A stretch of 29,649 nucleotides of DNA, from positions 1 through 29,649 of the forward strand of contig JAUCBJ010003402.1 of NCBI GenBank assembly GCA_032718475.1, read 5' to 3'. Each line of letters opens with the position of its first letter. Position 1 is the first letter of the stretch. Source of the stretch: Nemertoderma westbladi. Taxonomy: Eukaryota > Xenacoelomorpha > Nemertodermatida > Nemertodermatidae. The translations under genes were made by a program, and so were the position numbers. Shown here piece by piece: positions 20,144-29,649 of the stretch. Below the pieces are notes generated by a model. It worked only from the letters and a program-made list of their open reading frames with translations. It made no database searches and was not told where the DNA came from.

Positions 20144-20343
20144 CTAGAAAAATAATTAAAAAGGAGAAAAAAAAGGAAATAATTCATCACAAATAAATAA
20201 TGAATTAATATTCGTTGGTAGATAGTGTTTCATTCCAAATATTTTATTCGCGAAATATTTACTCGCGATTTTTTTTTCATGTCTCAATATTTTTCAATAT
20301 AATCGCACTACTCGCACCCCCCCCCCCCCCCCCCCACACTAAC
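20144..20343 (-). other. SIN3 intron 2
   Basis: This 200-base intron has donor GTTAGT and acceptor TTTCTAG. A G19 run (C19 on the plus strand, 20317-20335) starts eight bases after the donor GT. G-runs near donors are known intronic splicing signals, though this length is extreme. Confidence 0.8.
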
Positions 20344-20838
20344 CCTTTACGGCATCGTCGTCGCTGGACTGACGCGAAGCCACTGGATCGTTTGAATCCA
20401 CATCGGAGAGCTCCCCTCGAGATGCGAAGAACAGATCGGGTAGGAAGTGGAGCAGTAGACGCTTAATGCGCCGCTTCTCGTCAGCGCCGAGGGCGGTGAG
20501 CCGCTTAACGTGGTGTATGAGTAGGGTAGCGGCGTCCGCCATCACTCCCCCCTCCTGGACTGCGTCCTGCGGGTAGGACAGCGTTAGATGGGCCCCCGTG
20601 ACCGGCTGCGGGGTCCCCTCGTTTATTCCGTGGGCCGCAGTGGCCGATACATTCTCCTCCCGTTCATCGAATAGAGACTCGATCTCGTTAAGTAAACTCT
20701 TTCCTCGGATTAGCTTCACGTCGTTTTGCTTGAAGTTAACGCTCTGATGGTCTAACGACTTTAGGTAATATTTCTCGTTCAGTTCCCGCCAGCCCTTGTT
20801 AAATCCTCTTTGAGCTTCACGCCACTCAACCTCCTTAC
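20344..20838 (-). CDS. SIN3: SIN3 corepressor, exon 2 (end of HDAC-interaction domain)
   Basis: The exon follows the acceptor CTTTTCTTGCAG and starts in phase 1 (A|GT), reading [20 protein letters not shown], then [20 protein letters not shown] and [19 protein letters not shown]. This is the continuation of the SIN3 HID that binds HDAC1/2. A lower-complexity stretch follows, then [31 protein letters not shown] and an acidic end (SSDDDAVKG). The ladder HLTLSY / IHHVKR / HFLPDL / RGELSDV matches SIN3 order exactly. Its length of 495 bases is a multiple of three, so it keeps frame. Confidence 0.93.
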
Positions 20839-21944
20839 CTGCAAGAAAAGAACCATTTATTAATAGAAAAGTTAGAATCTAATATAAAAGTTAGAATCTA
20901 ATAGAAAAGTTAGTATCTAATAGAAAAGTTAGTATCTAATAGAAAAGTTAGAATCTAATATAAAAGTTAGAATCTAATATAAAAGTTAGTATCTAATAGA
21001 AAAGTTGGTATCTAATAGAAAAGTTGGTATCATAGAAAAGTTAGTATCTAATAGAAAAGTTGGCATCTAATAGAAAAGTTAGTATCTAATAGAAAAGTTG
21101 GTATCTAATACAAAAGTTAGAATCTAATATAAAAGTTAGAATCTAATATAAAAGTTAGTATCTAATAGAAAAGTTGGTATCTAATAGAAAAGTTGGTATC
21201 ATAGAAAAGTTGGTATCTAATAGAAAAGTTAGTATCTAATAGAAAAGTTGGTATCTAATAGAAAAGTTAGAATCTAATATAAAAGTTAGAATCTAATAGA
21301 AAAGTTAGTATCTAATAGAAAAGTTAGTATCTAATAGAAAAGTTAGAATCTAATATAAAAGTTAGAATCTAATATAAAAGTTAGAATCTAATAGAAAAGT
21401 TAGTATCTAATAGAAAAGTTGGTATCTAATAGAAAAGTTGGTATCTAATAGAAAAGTTGGTATCTAATAGAAAAGTTAGAATCTAATATAAAAGTTAGAA
21501 TCTAATAGAAAAGTTAGTATCTAATAGAAAAGTTAGTATCTAATAGAAAAGTTAGAATCTAATATAACAGTTAGAATCTAATATAAAAGTTAGTATCTAA
21601 TAGAAAAGTTGGTATCTAATAGAAAAGTTAGTATCTAATAGAAAAGTTGGTATATAATAGAAAAGTTGGTATATAATAGAAAAGTTGGTATCTAATAGAA
21701 AATTTTAAGATTTAAAACCCCACAAAAAAGTTAAAATCCAAAAGAAAACTAAGAAAAATATCGTAAACCGGGAACCTACCAACCTAAACAGAGTGTCTGT
21801 AGTAGTATTTATTATTGTGAGCTTACAATGGATAAGTTAGTAACTTATATATAAATTAGAATGTAATAGATAAATTATAGGCCTAATCGATTAGATCAGT
21901 TAGAATCTAATAGAGAAATTAGTATTTGCCGGTATGCGACTTAC
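20839..21944 (-). other. SIN3 intron 1
   Basis: This 1106-base intron has a strong donor GTAAGT (GT at 21944-21943) and acceptor TTGCAG. Nearly the whole intron is the 19-bp minisatellite at about 20860-21700, with degenerate unit-like fragments near the donor (21825-21915). Reading through the donor adds only SHTGKY and a stop, which confirms the splice. Confidence 0.85.
20860..21700. repeat. 19-bp minisatellite filling SIN3 intron 1
   Basis: About 44 tandem copies of AAAAGTTAGTATCTAATAG occur. Main variants are TTAGAATC with ATATAAAA, TTAGTATC with ATAGAAAA, and TTGGTATC with ATAGAAAA. Two shortened units (TTGGTATCATAG) occur near 21027 and 21196, each ending a similar run of about 95 bases. 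This indicates a longer period of about 170 bases. On the SIN3 sense strand the unit reads CTATTAGATACTAACTTTT, containing TACTAAC. Confidence 0.95.
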
Positions 21945-23718
21945 TCTTCAACCGTTTCAGTACGACGGGGACTGCCACAAACGGAGTTTTCTTTAACCCG
22001 TCCAGAATATCCGTCGCTTTGTCTCCGTAAATCCGTTGTATCGACTTACAATGGATCACCTCCGAGGTCCCTCCCAGACACCCATCCAACCGGAACCGGT
22101 TCAACTCCTCCTGACCCATCCGACTCATCCTCCGGGCGACGCCATCCAACACCCGGATGGTGGCGAGATTGGACTCGAGGACAACGTCCAACTCGTAGCG
22201 CTCGTCCTCGCACCGGTAGATCTGCTCCTCGAACTGCGTCTTCCGGGAGGAGATGAAGGTGGAATCCTCCGACCAGGAAGGGAAGGACACCCAGACATCG
22301 TTGAGACACTCCCGGATCGCGTTGGGGAGTCCGGAACGGCCGGTGCAGCTCGCCGGACGTCCGGCGGCCTCCGGGATGACGCGGTAACTCGCGCCATATC
22401 GTTTACACGATGAGAAGTCAATCTCCATGTAATCCGGGTTGTGCGGGCGCTGCTTCTGGGTTGGCGGGTTTGGCGTCGCAACAACCGAGTTCGCCGGGAA
22501 CCCGAGGAAGTCCTTGAACCCGCGGAGGAGTTCGGGGAACTTCCCGAGGAATGGCGTGACCAGTTGGAGGAGTTCGAGACGACCGACGATCTCGTTGTTA
22601 AACATCGAGAGACATCGGAGGAAGTTCTCGTAGACCTTCTGGGAGCGGAGCGCCTTGCGGACCCGGTCGAAGAAGGCGAACTCGTTGAAGCCGCCTGACT
22701 TCCCGACCTCAGCGAGCGCAGGGTCCCGGGGGAGTGCAGGGTCGCGGGTCAGCGGATCGCGAGACGGCAGATCCCGGGCGATACGCGGCCGTTTCCGCTG
22801 CCCAGCACCCGTCGCCCCGGGACGTTTAACCGCGGGTTTCCCGGGGGACTTCCCGGCGAGGCGCCGCGGCGGGGATACCGCGTCGACGGCTTCTGGGAGG
22901 AACTGGGAGAACTCGCTGAGGAGATCCTCCGAGCCGTGGAAGAGTCGAGCGACTTTATCGTAGACCGCGGATTCGGTGAGACTGAGGGAGTAGGAGGAAG
23001 GGCCGTGCGCGGTTCGGACTAGTCGCTGTTCCTTCTGGTAGGTGTGCAGAATCTCGAGAAACTCCTTGTAGATCTCCGGTTGCGATGCAAACCGGAGTTT
23101 AATCTTGTTGACGTAGTTTATCGCGTGGTTGAACTCGACGGGTTGGGCATCGCCGACACCGGCACTCGCTCCTGGGGCGACGCCATCCGGCACGGGAGAG
23201 GTGGGCTCGGTGATGGGAGAAGGGGAGCGGCTCCGGGGAGCGGGTGGGGAGGATGGGGGAGCTGCGTAGGAGTGCTGCGAGGCGATGTGGTGGGCGGGGG
23301 CGGAGGGGGGCGGGGTAGCCGTCGGCAGGGGGGCAGTCGCGGCGTGCGGGATGGAGCAGACCGGGACGCTGGTTGTCCCGTACGGGCCGCGAATACGGGT
23401 GTGCGTTATCTCGCCGCCTCCCGAACTCTTCTCCACCGTCACCTCGATCTTGTACCCAGGAGGAAGGAAGGTGTTGAACCCGACGATTAGGTCCGGATGG
23501 CCTTTAAATAGGTTGGAAACCCGTTGGATTACCCCCGGAGTATCGATGCTTTGCGATTTGAACTCTTTCATAATGTCTAGAAATTCGTTATAAACTTCCG
23601 GCCTGTTTCCGAACTTCAGTTTAACCTGGTCGAGGTAAGTAAGTGCGTCCTCCACCTTTAGTCGCTGGAAGGGTTGCATTGCAACGCCCTGGTGGAATAT
23701 GTTTTCCGATTGTTCCAT
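21945..23718 (-). CDS. SIN3: SIN3 corepressor, exon 1 (PAH1-3 and start of HID)
   Basis: SIN3 is the nuclear scaffold of the SIN3-HDAC complex. It binds DNA-binding repressors through its PAH domains and HDAC1/2 through the HID. This exon encodes residues 1-591. PAH1 (17-92) contains [19 protein letters not shown] and [23 protein letters not shown]2 (194-277) contains [20 protein letters not shown] and [16 protein letters not shown]3 (347-408) contains [20 protein letters not shown]. The HID starts near 430 ([19 protein letters not shown]) and includes [17 protein letters not shown]. Between PAH1 and PAH2 is a P/S/A-rich linker. Before PAH3 is a basic, DP-repeat linker ([20 protein letters not shown]). 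The ATG precedes PAH1 by 16 residues, slightly short for the family. With exons 2 and 3 the coding length is 3516 bases (1171 residues). CAGGTAAATGG just upstream may be the acceptor of a 5'-UTR intron. Confidence 0.95.
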
Positions 23719-24999
23719 TTACCTGACTCCGTGCAGCCGTGTCTGTCGTTAAACAGTTAAACTCGGAACAGAAACAATAATTACAGAATGATATAATTTA
23801 GGAACTGAGGGCTGGAGCCTGGACAGCTGGAGGGACAAAGAAAAAAGTTGCTAGGCCAGGCGTACAACAGCAGAACAGTACAACCTACAAAGACCAAAGC
23901 GACCGAAGGACCGTTCACCGTTACAGACAGACAGAATGGTATTCCTTGTTGGTACTGCAGTACTGTGGTAAGGGATGTAATTATCTGACTGACTGACCTA
24001 CTACTACAGCGCTATTCGTACTCGCGACCGGTACCTCAACCTCAGTAAGTCTGGTACCGGTACCGGTAGGGTAGTCAGTACCGTACTGCCGTACCTGGCG
24101 CGGCGGATGATTAATTTCCATATGCTAGGGGTTAGGCCTTCTGCTGTACTGTCCAGCTGTCAGACTGTAGTATGGCTACGGTACTGTAATTAATAAACGT
24201 AGCGTAACAATTTACCGGTCAGCCCGTCCCGGTAGGCCTATCAGCCTATGCGATTGAAAATGGCAAATTCAATGCACCTGTCAGCCTGTGTTCTGTGTAC
24301 ATACTGTGTACTGGTAGCGCTGTCAGGCTGTACTTTGTACTTCTGTCTGTCTGTAGCGTACCGGTATTCCTGTATTTAGGTGGTACTGTCTGACTGTGGT
24401 AGGTGAGTCTGTCAGTATACTGACAGTGCAATACTGTATAATACAGTAATACTGAATACTGTAATACAGTACAGCCAGACAGCAGTAATACAGTAATACT
24501 GCATTACAGCAATAGGCCTATGCATAGGGCTGCATAGGGAGCATTGCCCTCCTGTCAGCTGTGACAAAGGCCAGCTGCAAAATAATAACAAACCACGAAA
24601 TCAACAAAGATAACAAAACGATGTAGTACCGAATGAAATTATGGCATATGGCGGGAATTATTGAATATAATGTCATTCAGTCATTTTGGAGGAACCACGA
24701 TGTCGATTTAAGATGGGGGACCTTAACAAATAAGTTAAGTAAGGCTTAGGTTCAAAGTAAATGTACATTCCCGCATTAACTAAATTATATTAATGCACAT
24801 TCAAGTTATTTAAATGGGCATTTAGAGTTGTAATCCTTAAGTTAAGGGCCCCTTTAAATTTGAGGGAGCTTTAGAGCAACCGTCACCATGTCTTTATTTG
24901 ATCATTGACACATTATGTAACTATTATTTATATCGTACAGTATCAATAATATATTTTAGATATGCTTTACCTTTATAAGCAAATTTGGTTGTGGGGCGA
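23719..24999. other. SIN3 upstream region, palindrome-rich
   Basis: No gene is seen. The first part should hold the SIN3 promoter and leader. From 23930 to 24520 the sequence is dominated by dyads such as GGTACCGGTACCGGTA (24054-24069), CAGTAATACTG-type repeats (24430-24510) and TAGGCCTA, with no protein-like frame. From 24600 it becomes AT-rich. Confidence 0.5.
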
Positions 25000-25158
25000 G
25001 CGACGAAAGTAAGCGAGCTTTAGCATACAGGTACCACTAACTCAATCGGTGGGTCTGTTTTTCTGTTGTGTTCATTTTTAAACGTTAATAACTTAATAAA
25101 TTAACTGGTAGTAATTCCTGGCAAAGTTCCAACAATCGTAACTGAACTGAGTTATAGT

Positions 25159-25667
25159 CTGCAGTTCTCTTAGTCTGCCGCTAGAAGGCAAAATATCTGT
25201 AATTGACATCCTTTGACACATTGTTAATTATGACCCATTCAAGCTGCAACTTAGGGTCGCGGTAATTGGTATGCAGTTTTCCAGTCTGTACGTAAAACGT
25301 CTGGAAATGATAACCTTCCATCGCTTCCTTCATTTTAATCCTTTAAAGCTCAAACTTAGGTATCGTTGGTTCCAGTTTGAAACCAAAATTTTTGCCGAAA
25401 CGGAGATTGCTGCATTTATTTATGTTGAAATGTATTCTGAATCCGATTGACACACGTATCTATCAGGGAGAACGGATTATAAACAATAACGCGAAATATC
25501 TGATTTTTTAATTTCATCCCAACAAAGACGCAGCCTATGGAGGTTGACGGTCTAGCATGTAAAGTATATCTGTCAAGTTGCAGCTTGAATGGGTCATAAT
25601 TAACAATGTGTCAAAGGATTTCAATTTCAGATAATGTTGCCTTCTAGCGGCAAACAGAGAACTGCAG
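25159..25667. repeat. inverted repeat, probable MITE remnant
   Basis: 25159-25252 (CTGCAG, CTGCCGCTAGAAGGCAA, TTAATTATGACCCATTCAAG) is the reverse complement, with scattered changes, of 25575-25667. About 320 bases separate the arms. Similarity seems to extend further out but is degraded. No coding sequence is recognised inside, and its ends are not defined. Confidence 0.7.
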
Positions 25668-27082
25668 ACGGATGAACTCCTTTGAACGAAACAACTAATT
25701 GTCGTACAAATCTGCCAAGTTTCAGCTTAAATTAAACGGATTAAAAGCAAAGAAAATGGAGGTACGCGTACAGAAATGGATAATTTACTGCACCTGGCAC
25801 TTTGCTAGTATTTCAAATTTCCCTCCAAAATATTTGAATTATATGACATTAATTTTCTTTCTGAGCTGAATTATATTTCATTTGTTTTTCTGGTTGAATT
25901 ATATTTCATTAATTTTTTTCTGGTTGAATTATATATTTAATTAATTTATTTTTACATTAATTTCTTTTTACATTGCATTATAATTCATAAATTTCATTTT
26001 ATATTTCCCATTTTAAAAATTAATGAAATTGACCACATTCAGCCACCGTATTATATCGACATACACAAACGGTATGTGAACGCACCTTTACATTGATCAC
26101 AAAATTGATCAAAATATTGGGTATGGGTACCTGGGGCATAGCAGCCTAAAGCCACTATTTCGTGCAGCCAGCTTGGTAAGTTCATTTCTATAGCTAGTTT
26201 TTTAGAAAATATTTCTTAAACTTTTTAACAGGATGGTGTACAAATTTTGCAACTTTTATTAGGTACGCGTTTCGAGCTTACTGGCCCTCCTCAGTGTGGT
26301 GTCGGATTCGACCTAGGCTATAGTTGGAAGCCGAAACAACAAGACAGCTGCCATTTTATTACCCTGTCATTATTATTATTGATAGTAGACCTACTGTAAC
26401 AATGTGTTGATAAGCTGTGTTATTGAAGTGTTTGGAAAGAGCGGGTACAGTGGACGCAAATCCCATTATTAGATATCCCATGAAATTTGTGGCTATTTAT
26501 GGGGGAAAACCTCAATAATTGAATGCAGTAGACTGCCAGCAACAGGGTGTCCGACATATTCTGCACAAACCAATAAGCGGCAGCAGTAATCAGGGATACA
26601 GCCGACAACGCACAGGCATATTTTACAATATCCACCCCGCTTATTAATTAGTCACATTATATTTAATTATATTCCACAACATATTTTACTCTTTGACCCA
26701 TTTATACGGATCTTTACTCTGTTTTAATCTAGAATAATTCTGTTTAATTTTTATTTAATATTTTACAACGTCTATTGATAAAAGTAAACATTAATATTAA
26801 ACCAAAAGTGAAACTAATTATCCAATATATATAAAGTTTAATATGCCATTAATTAATAATCATTTCGTAATGTTACAATTTTGAAATTTAATAAATTAAA
26901 AGAAATACAGGTTTAATACAAATACAAGTTTTTGTAAAGTAATTTACTGTTATGATGATCCTCGTGGCATTATTTTCACTAGTTCACTGCGTTCGTTCGT
27001 TTAACAATTACTCGGATCACAACACTCCCACTCCCCTTTAACAGCAAATTGTTTGATTTGGGGAAAATTGATAATGAAGACT
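25668..27082. other. gene-free AT-rich stretch before CTU1
   Basis: No gene is supported. At 25834-25945 an imperfect tandem repeat of about 30 bases occurs (TTGAATTATATTTCATTAAT, TTTTTCTGG). At 26269-26294 on the minus strand there is a hammerhead-like core, CTGAGGA, then a short stem, then GAAAC (see findings). A 71-codon minus-strand frame at 26420-26635 has no ATG at its start and no recognised family, so I leave it out. Confidence 0.5.
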
Positions 27083-28156
27083 TTAGAAATCTATATGTTG
27101 GCCAGTCGAGCAGGAACATTGGGACTCACGATGAGCGCCACTACTAGTACTAGTAGTAGACACAAAGGGTGTCGACTCTAACAGCTGTTTGTTAACGATA
27201 CTGTTGTGTTTACCCAACACCAATCGGGGCAGATCCTTATTGAGGCCCTCGAGCAATGTGCAGGAGTGGCAGACCGGTTGGGACGAGACGTAACCACAAC
27301 GGACGCAACTCCGTTGCACGGGCCGCTTCACACGCGAGTCCACCACCAAACTCTCCCCGGAATACACAATGTTTAGCACCGTGGACGGGTCTAATCGCTC
27401 CAAATCTTTGAGGTAATTCCGCACGTGTCCGCGGTAGGAATCGGGTGCGTAACGACACTCAGTGGAGAAGTAATCCAGTCTCTTATAGTAGGCGTATAGA
27501 ACAATCTCCTTCTGATAGGAGTACTTAAAGGGTTTAACCCGCGGTAGATTGCCTTCCGAACTTGTAATGATATCGGTGCATCGCTGCAGTCGCGAAGTAT
27601 CTCCGCGCATTATATTCATAAGGATCGTCTCCGCTATGTCGTCTGCGTTGTGACCAGTGGCGAGTTTATCGGCCTTTAATTCTATGGCGCCTTTATCCAG
27701 GGCTTGTCTACGGAAAACCCCACAGAATGTGCAGTTACTTTTCTTCCCTATTTTCTCGACGATTGAATCCATAGTCCAGCCGTACACATCATTGTAAGAG
27801 AGTATCTTTAGAGGCAATCCATATTGCAACTCGTTTCGTTTTACCGTCTCCAACGAATCATCCCGATAGCCAGAAATCCCCTCGTCTATACTCAGAAGGA
27901 GTAACTCTATCCCGTAGTTGTATTTATCGTTGAGGGTTTTAAGCACGTGGATTAGAACCGTGGAGTCCTTTCCTCCGGAGGCACCTAGGGCTACGCGTTC
28001 CCCAGGAGCGAATAGTTTATATCGAGTTATTGTGTGGTGGATTTCTTCCTCGAAAGCCCAAAAGAAACACTCTTTGCACATTGAATGGCCGGTTTTCGGT
28101 CGCTTCAGAGCCGCGCGCTTAACGCAACCATGTCTCATACACATTGCGATGTCCAT
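27083..28156 (-). CDS. CTU1: cytoplasmic tRNA 2-thiolation protein 1
   Basis: CTU1 (Ncs6/ATPBD3), with CTU2, thiolates wobble U34 of tRNA-Lys, -Glu and -Gln to give mcm5s2U. It adenylates U34 and transfers sulfur from the URM1 relay in the cytosol. This single-exon gene encodes 357 residues, the usual length. An N-terminal zinc region carries C6/C11 and C27/C30 (CMRHGC, CKEC). The PP-loop SGGKDST is at 60-66 in [37 protein letters not shown] (88-105) follows. The catalytic/iron-sulfur cysteines are C142 and C145 ([14 protein letters not shown]) and C233 ([16 protein letters not shown]). [10 protein letters not shown] (168-177) and [12 protein letters not shown] complete the ATP-binding part. 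A C-terminal zinc knuckle uses C284/C287 and C296/C299. Everything required looks intact. The last 30 residues (S/T/C-rich) are lineage-specific. Confidence 0.97.
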   Translation of the reverse strand: MDIAMCMRHGCVKRAALKRPKTGHSMCKECFFWAFEEEIHHTITRYKLFAPGERVALGASGGKDSTVLIHVLKTLNDKYNYGIELLLLSIDEGISGYRDDSLETVKRNELQYGLPLKILSYNDVYGWTMDSIVEKIGKKSNCTFCGVFRRQALDKGAIELKADKLATGHNADDIAETILMNIMRGDTSRLQRCTDIITSSEGNLPRVKPFKYSYQKEIVLYAYYKRLDYFSTECRYAPDSYRGHVRNYLKDLERLDPSTVLNIVYSGESLVVDSRVKRPVQRSCVRCGYVSSQPVCHSCTLLEGLNKDLPRLVLGKHNSIVNKQLLESTPFVSTTSTSSGAHRESQCSCSTGQHIDF

Positions 28157-29649
28157 TACAGAATTAGAGTATCGATTATTATTGCCTTTATTGTTATTTA
28201 ACAGTGCTTCAAAAGAGCGGACTGCGAACCATAATCAAGCCATAACGAATTCTGCAAGGTCAATTTGAATTACCTGATTTGCTGATTACCAGTCTGCCAG
28301 ACAGTACCATGTGATTGATTACCGGTACATGGCAACATGGCCTCCTGTAGGGTAAATCTTTTCGACCTACGCGTAGATACGCGTAGTTTGTAACTTCCAT
28401 TCCTGTCATTTACCGATGTAAAAGCTTTTGTGGGATAACTGATACGTTTGCCTTTGCTGGCCAGTTCCCCCCCAGTCGCTAGAATACTCTCAAAGGGATT
28501 TATAACTAAAATAGTGCAAGCTACCAGCTTATTGGCTGATGTGCTGTACGGAGATATCTGGGCTCAGTTTAATCGGCCAACTAGTTTAGGGAGGTAGCCT
28601 ATACCCTGCTGTCCGTGTCGGCCAATAGAATTTGCGTAGGCGTTGATTTCGACCTATCCCAGCGCTACTGAACTGAATTTCCTATCTCACTGCTCATCCT
28701 CTGTGTTGAACGGGGCTTCGTGGAATAAGAGTTTTTGGTATACTCGTATAGGGGAAGTAGTCATATGATTTTATATGATTCTGTTGTTATGTTCCCATTT
28801 TTCGCCATAACACCGGCTTTTTGGGAAGAACTCTAGTAAAACTGCTTGAATTATCGAAAGTATAAACTGTTATCTCAATAACTCACTACTTAACGCATCT
28901 TAACATACTCACTTAATTTAACTGCATTAATCATATTGTTTGTACTGTTATTTTACCGTCAGTTATTAATTGTACCTATTTGTTGATGGAAATATTGCTC
29001 TTTGGATAATACGGATAAATCACCCAAAATTCCCAATTTTCTTGATACACTACAGGTTAGAGAGACCGGCTATACATAACAATTGCGATTTATATTAATG
29101 TGGTGTGTATTAAATCTAATGTTATTTAGCAGACCCTACATGAGTCAATTACTGCTCTCTTTATGTGTGATCAAATATACTGACGGTCGGCAGAATAGTG
29201 TGTATGATTGTGATTGGTAACAAAGTATTTCCTAAAGAATACGCTTTATACTTTAATCATAAGCGGTATCGTTGCGTTTTAGTATAAGTCTTAGTTCTGT
29301 TTAAATAAATAGAGCGCCACGTCCTAAAGGAACTGTTAATATTTCCCGAAAAGCCAATAATATCTGTCAGGAATTAATTATTAACGATCTATCGAATAAT
29401 ACAGTAAGTTTACGCTGCAACCTTACACTGCAATAATAAAATTTAAGCATCCGAATTCAGTCTCCCGGGTGTAGATCCATCGGGTGAATGATCGCGCATG
29501 GGCTGACTTCGGCTAATGTTTTGTGTATTAGCATAAATTGTTGTCGTATGCTAAAGGTGTTTTAATTAACTAAAAGACATATAAATTTTGGCAGGTTAAA
29601 CTGCTAAAGGTCTTCAAAAGCGCGAACAGTAACAGTTTATACTCTTATT
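28157..29649. other. CTU1 upstream region and right edge
   Basis: No gene is seen. The first 200-300 bases should hold the CTU1 promoter. A short palindromic pair, CTACGCGTAGATACGCGTAG at 28369-28388, is the only striking local structure. The rest is ordinary AT-rich sequence. Confidence 0.45.

Noticed and set aside
22036-23593. Many long frames on the opposite strand and in other frames of the SIN3 first exon
   Set aside because: They are shadows of the GC-rich SIN3 exon. SIN3 has family motifs throughout, and these have none.
26420-26635. 71-codon minus-strand frame with a hydrophobic N-terminal stretch
   Set aside because: It starts at GTG with no in-frame ATG before the hydrophobic part, follows a stop immediately, and I recognise no family. 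It might be an exon, but nothing supports it.
1-29649. tRNA, rRNA or CRISPR features
   Set aside because: No T-loop (GTTCRANNC) had a matching cloverleaf, there are no rRNA blocks, and the tandem arrays have no unique spacers.

Overview
The window is animal nuclear DNA. It has spliced metazoan-type genes, L2/CR1-like and other non-LTR retrotransposons, a pogo-like DNA transposon, long fold-back elements and minisatellites, all in an AT-rich background. A marine invertebrate is my guess, from the repeat style and the frequent TAGGCCTA and TACCGGTA palindromes. The sequence alone does not fix the phylum.

Five protein genes are well supported. NOB1 (6718-7932, +) is the nuclease of 18S rRNA 3' maturation. 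PIH1D1 (8855-9736, +) is the PIH subunit of the R2TP chaperone complex. At 11587-12465 (-) a 3-hydroxyacyl-CoA dehydrogenase-type Rossmann domain is fused to a C-terminal RING finger, with arginine at the position of the catalytic histidine. SIN3 (exons 23718-21945, 20838-20344 and 20143-18897, -) is the HDAC corepressor scaffold, about 1171 residues in my three-exon model. CTU1 (27083-28156, -) is the tRNA wobble-uridine thiolase. Four of the five are single-exon, so the locus is intron-poor.

The spaces between genes are full of repeats. 606-1503 is a near-perfect fold-back. 2650-6425 is a decayed pogo-like transposon with TA target duplication and terminal inverted repeats. Inside its transposase sits a 5'-truncated LINE flanked by a 13-bp duplication. 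A second, nearly identical LINE copy lies at 13809-14480. 10884-11433 is a 41-bp minisatellite. 12.74-13.5 kb holds small GC-ended inverted-repeat elements. 15082-18525 is a large fold-back whose left arm is interrupted by an L2/CR1-type LINE. 23719-27082 is gene-free with a further inverted repeat. Several 18-20 nt poly(C)/poly(G) runs are scattered through the window.

The two most unusual items are the dehydrogenase-RING fusion and SIN3 intron 1. That intron is almost entirely a 19-bp minisatellite. Read in the sense direction of SIN3, each unit looks like a branch point followed by a short pyrimidine stretch and TAG, repeated about 44 times ahead of the real acceptor. NOB1 and PIH1D1 are adjacent, on the same strand, and both connected to ribosome production. 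There is no evidence that they are co-transcribed.
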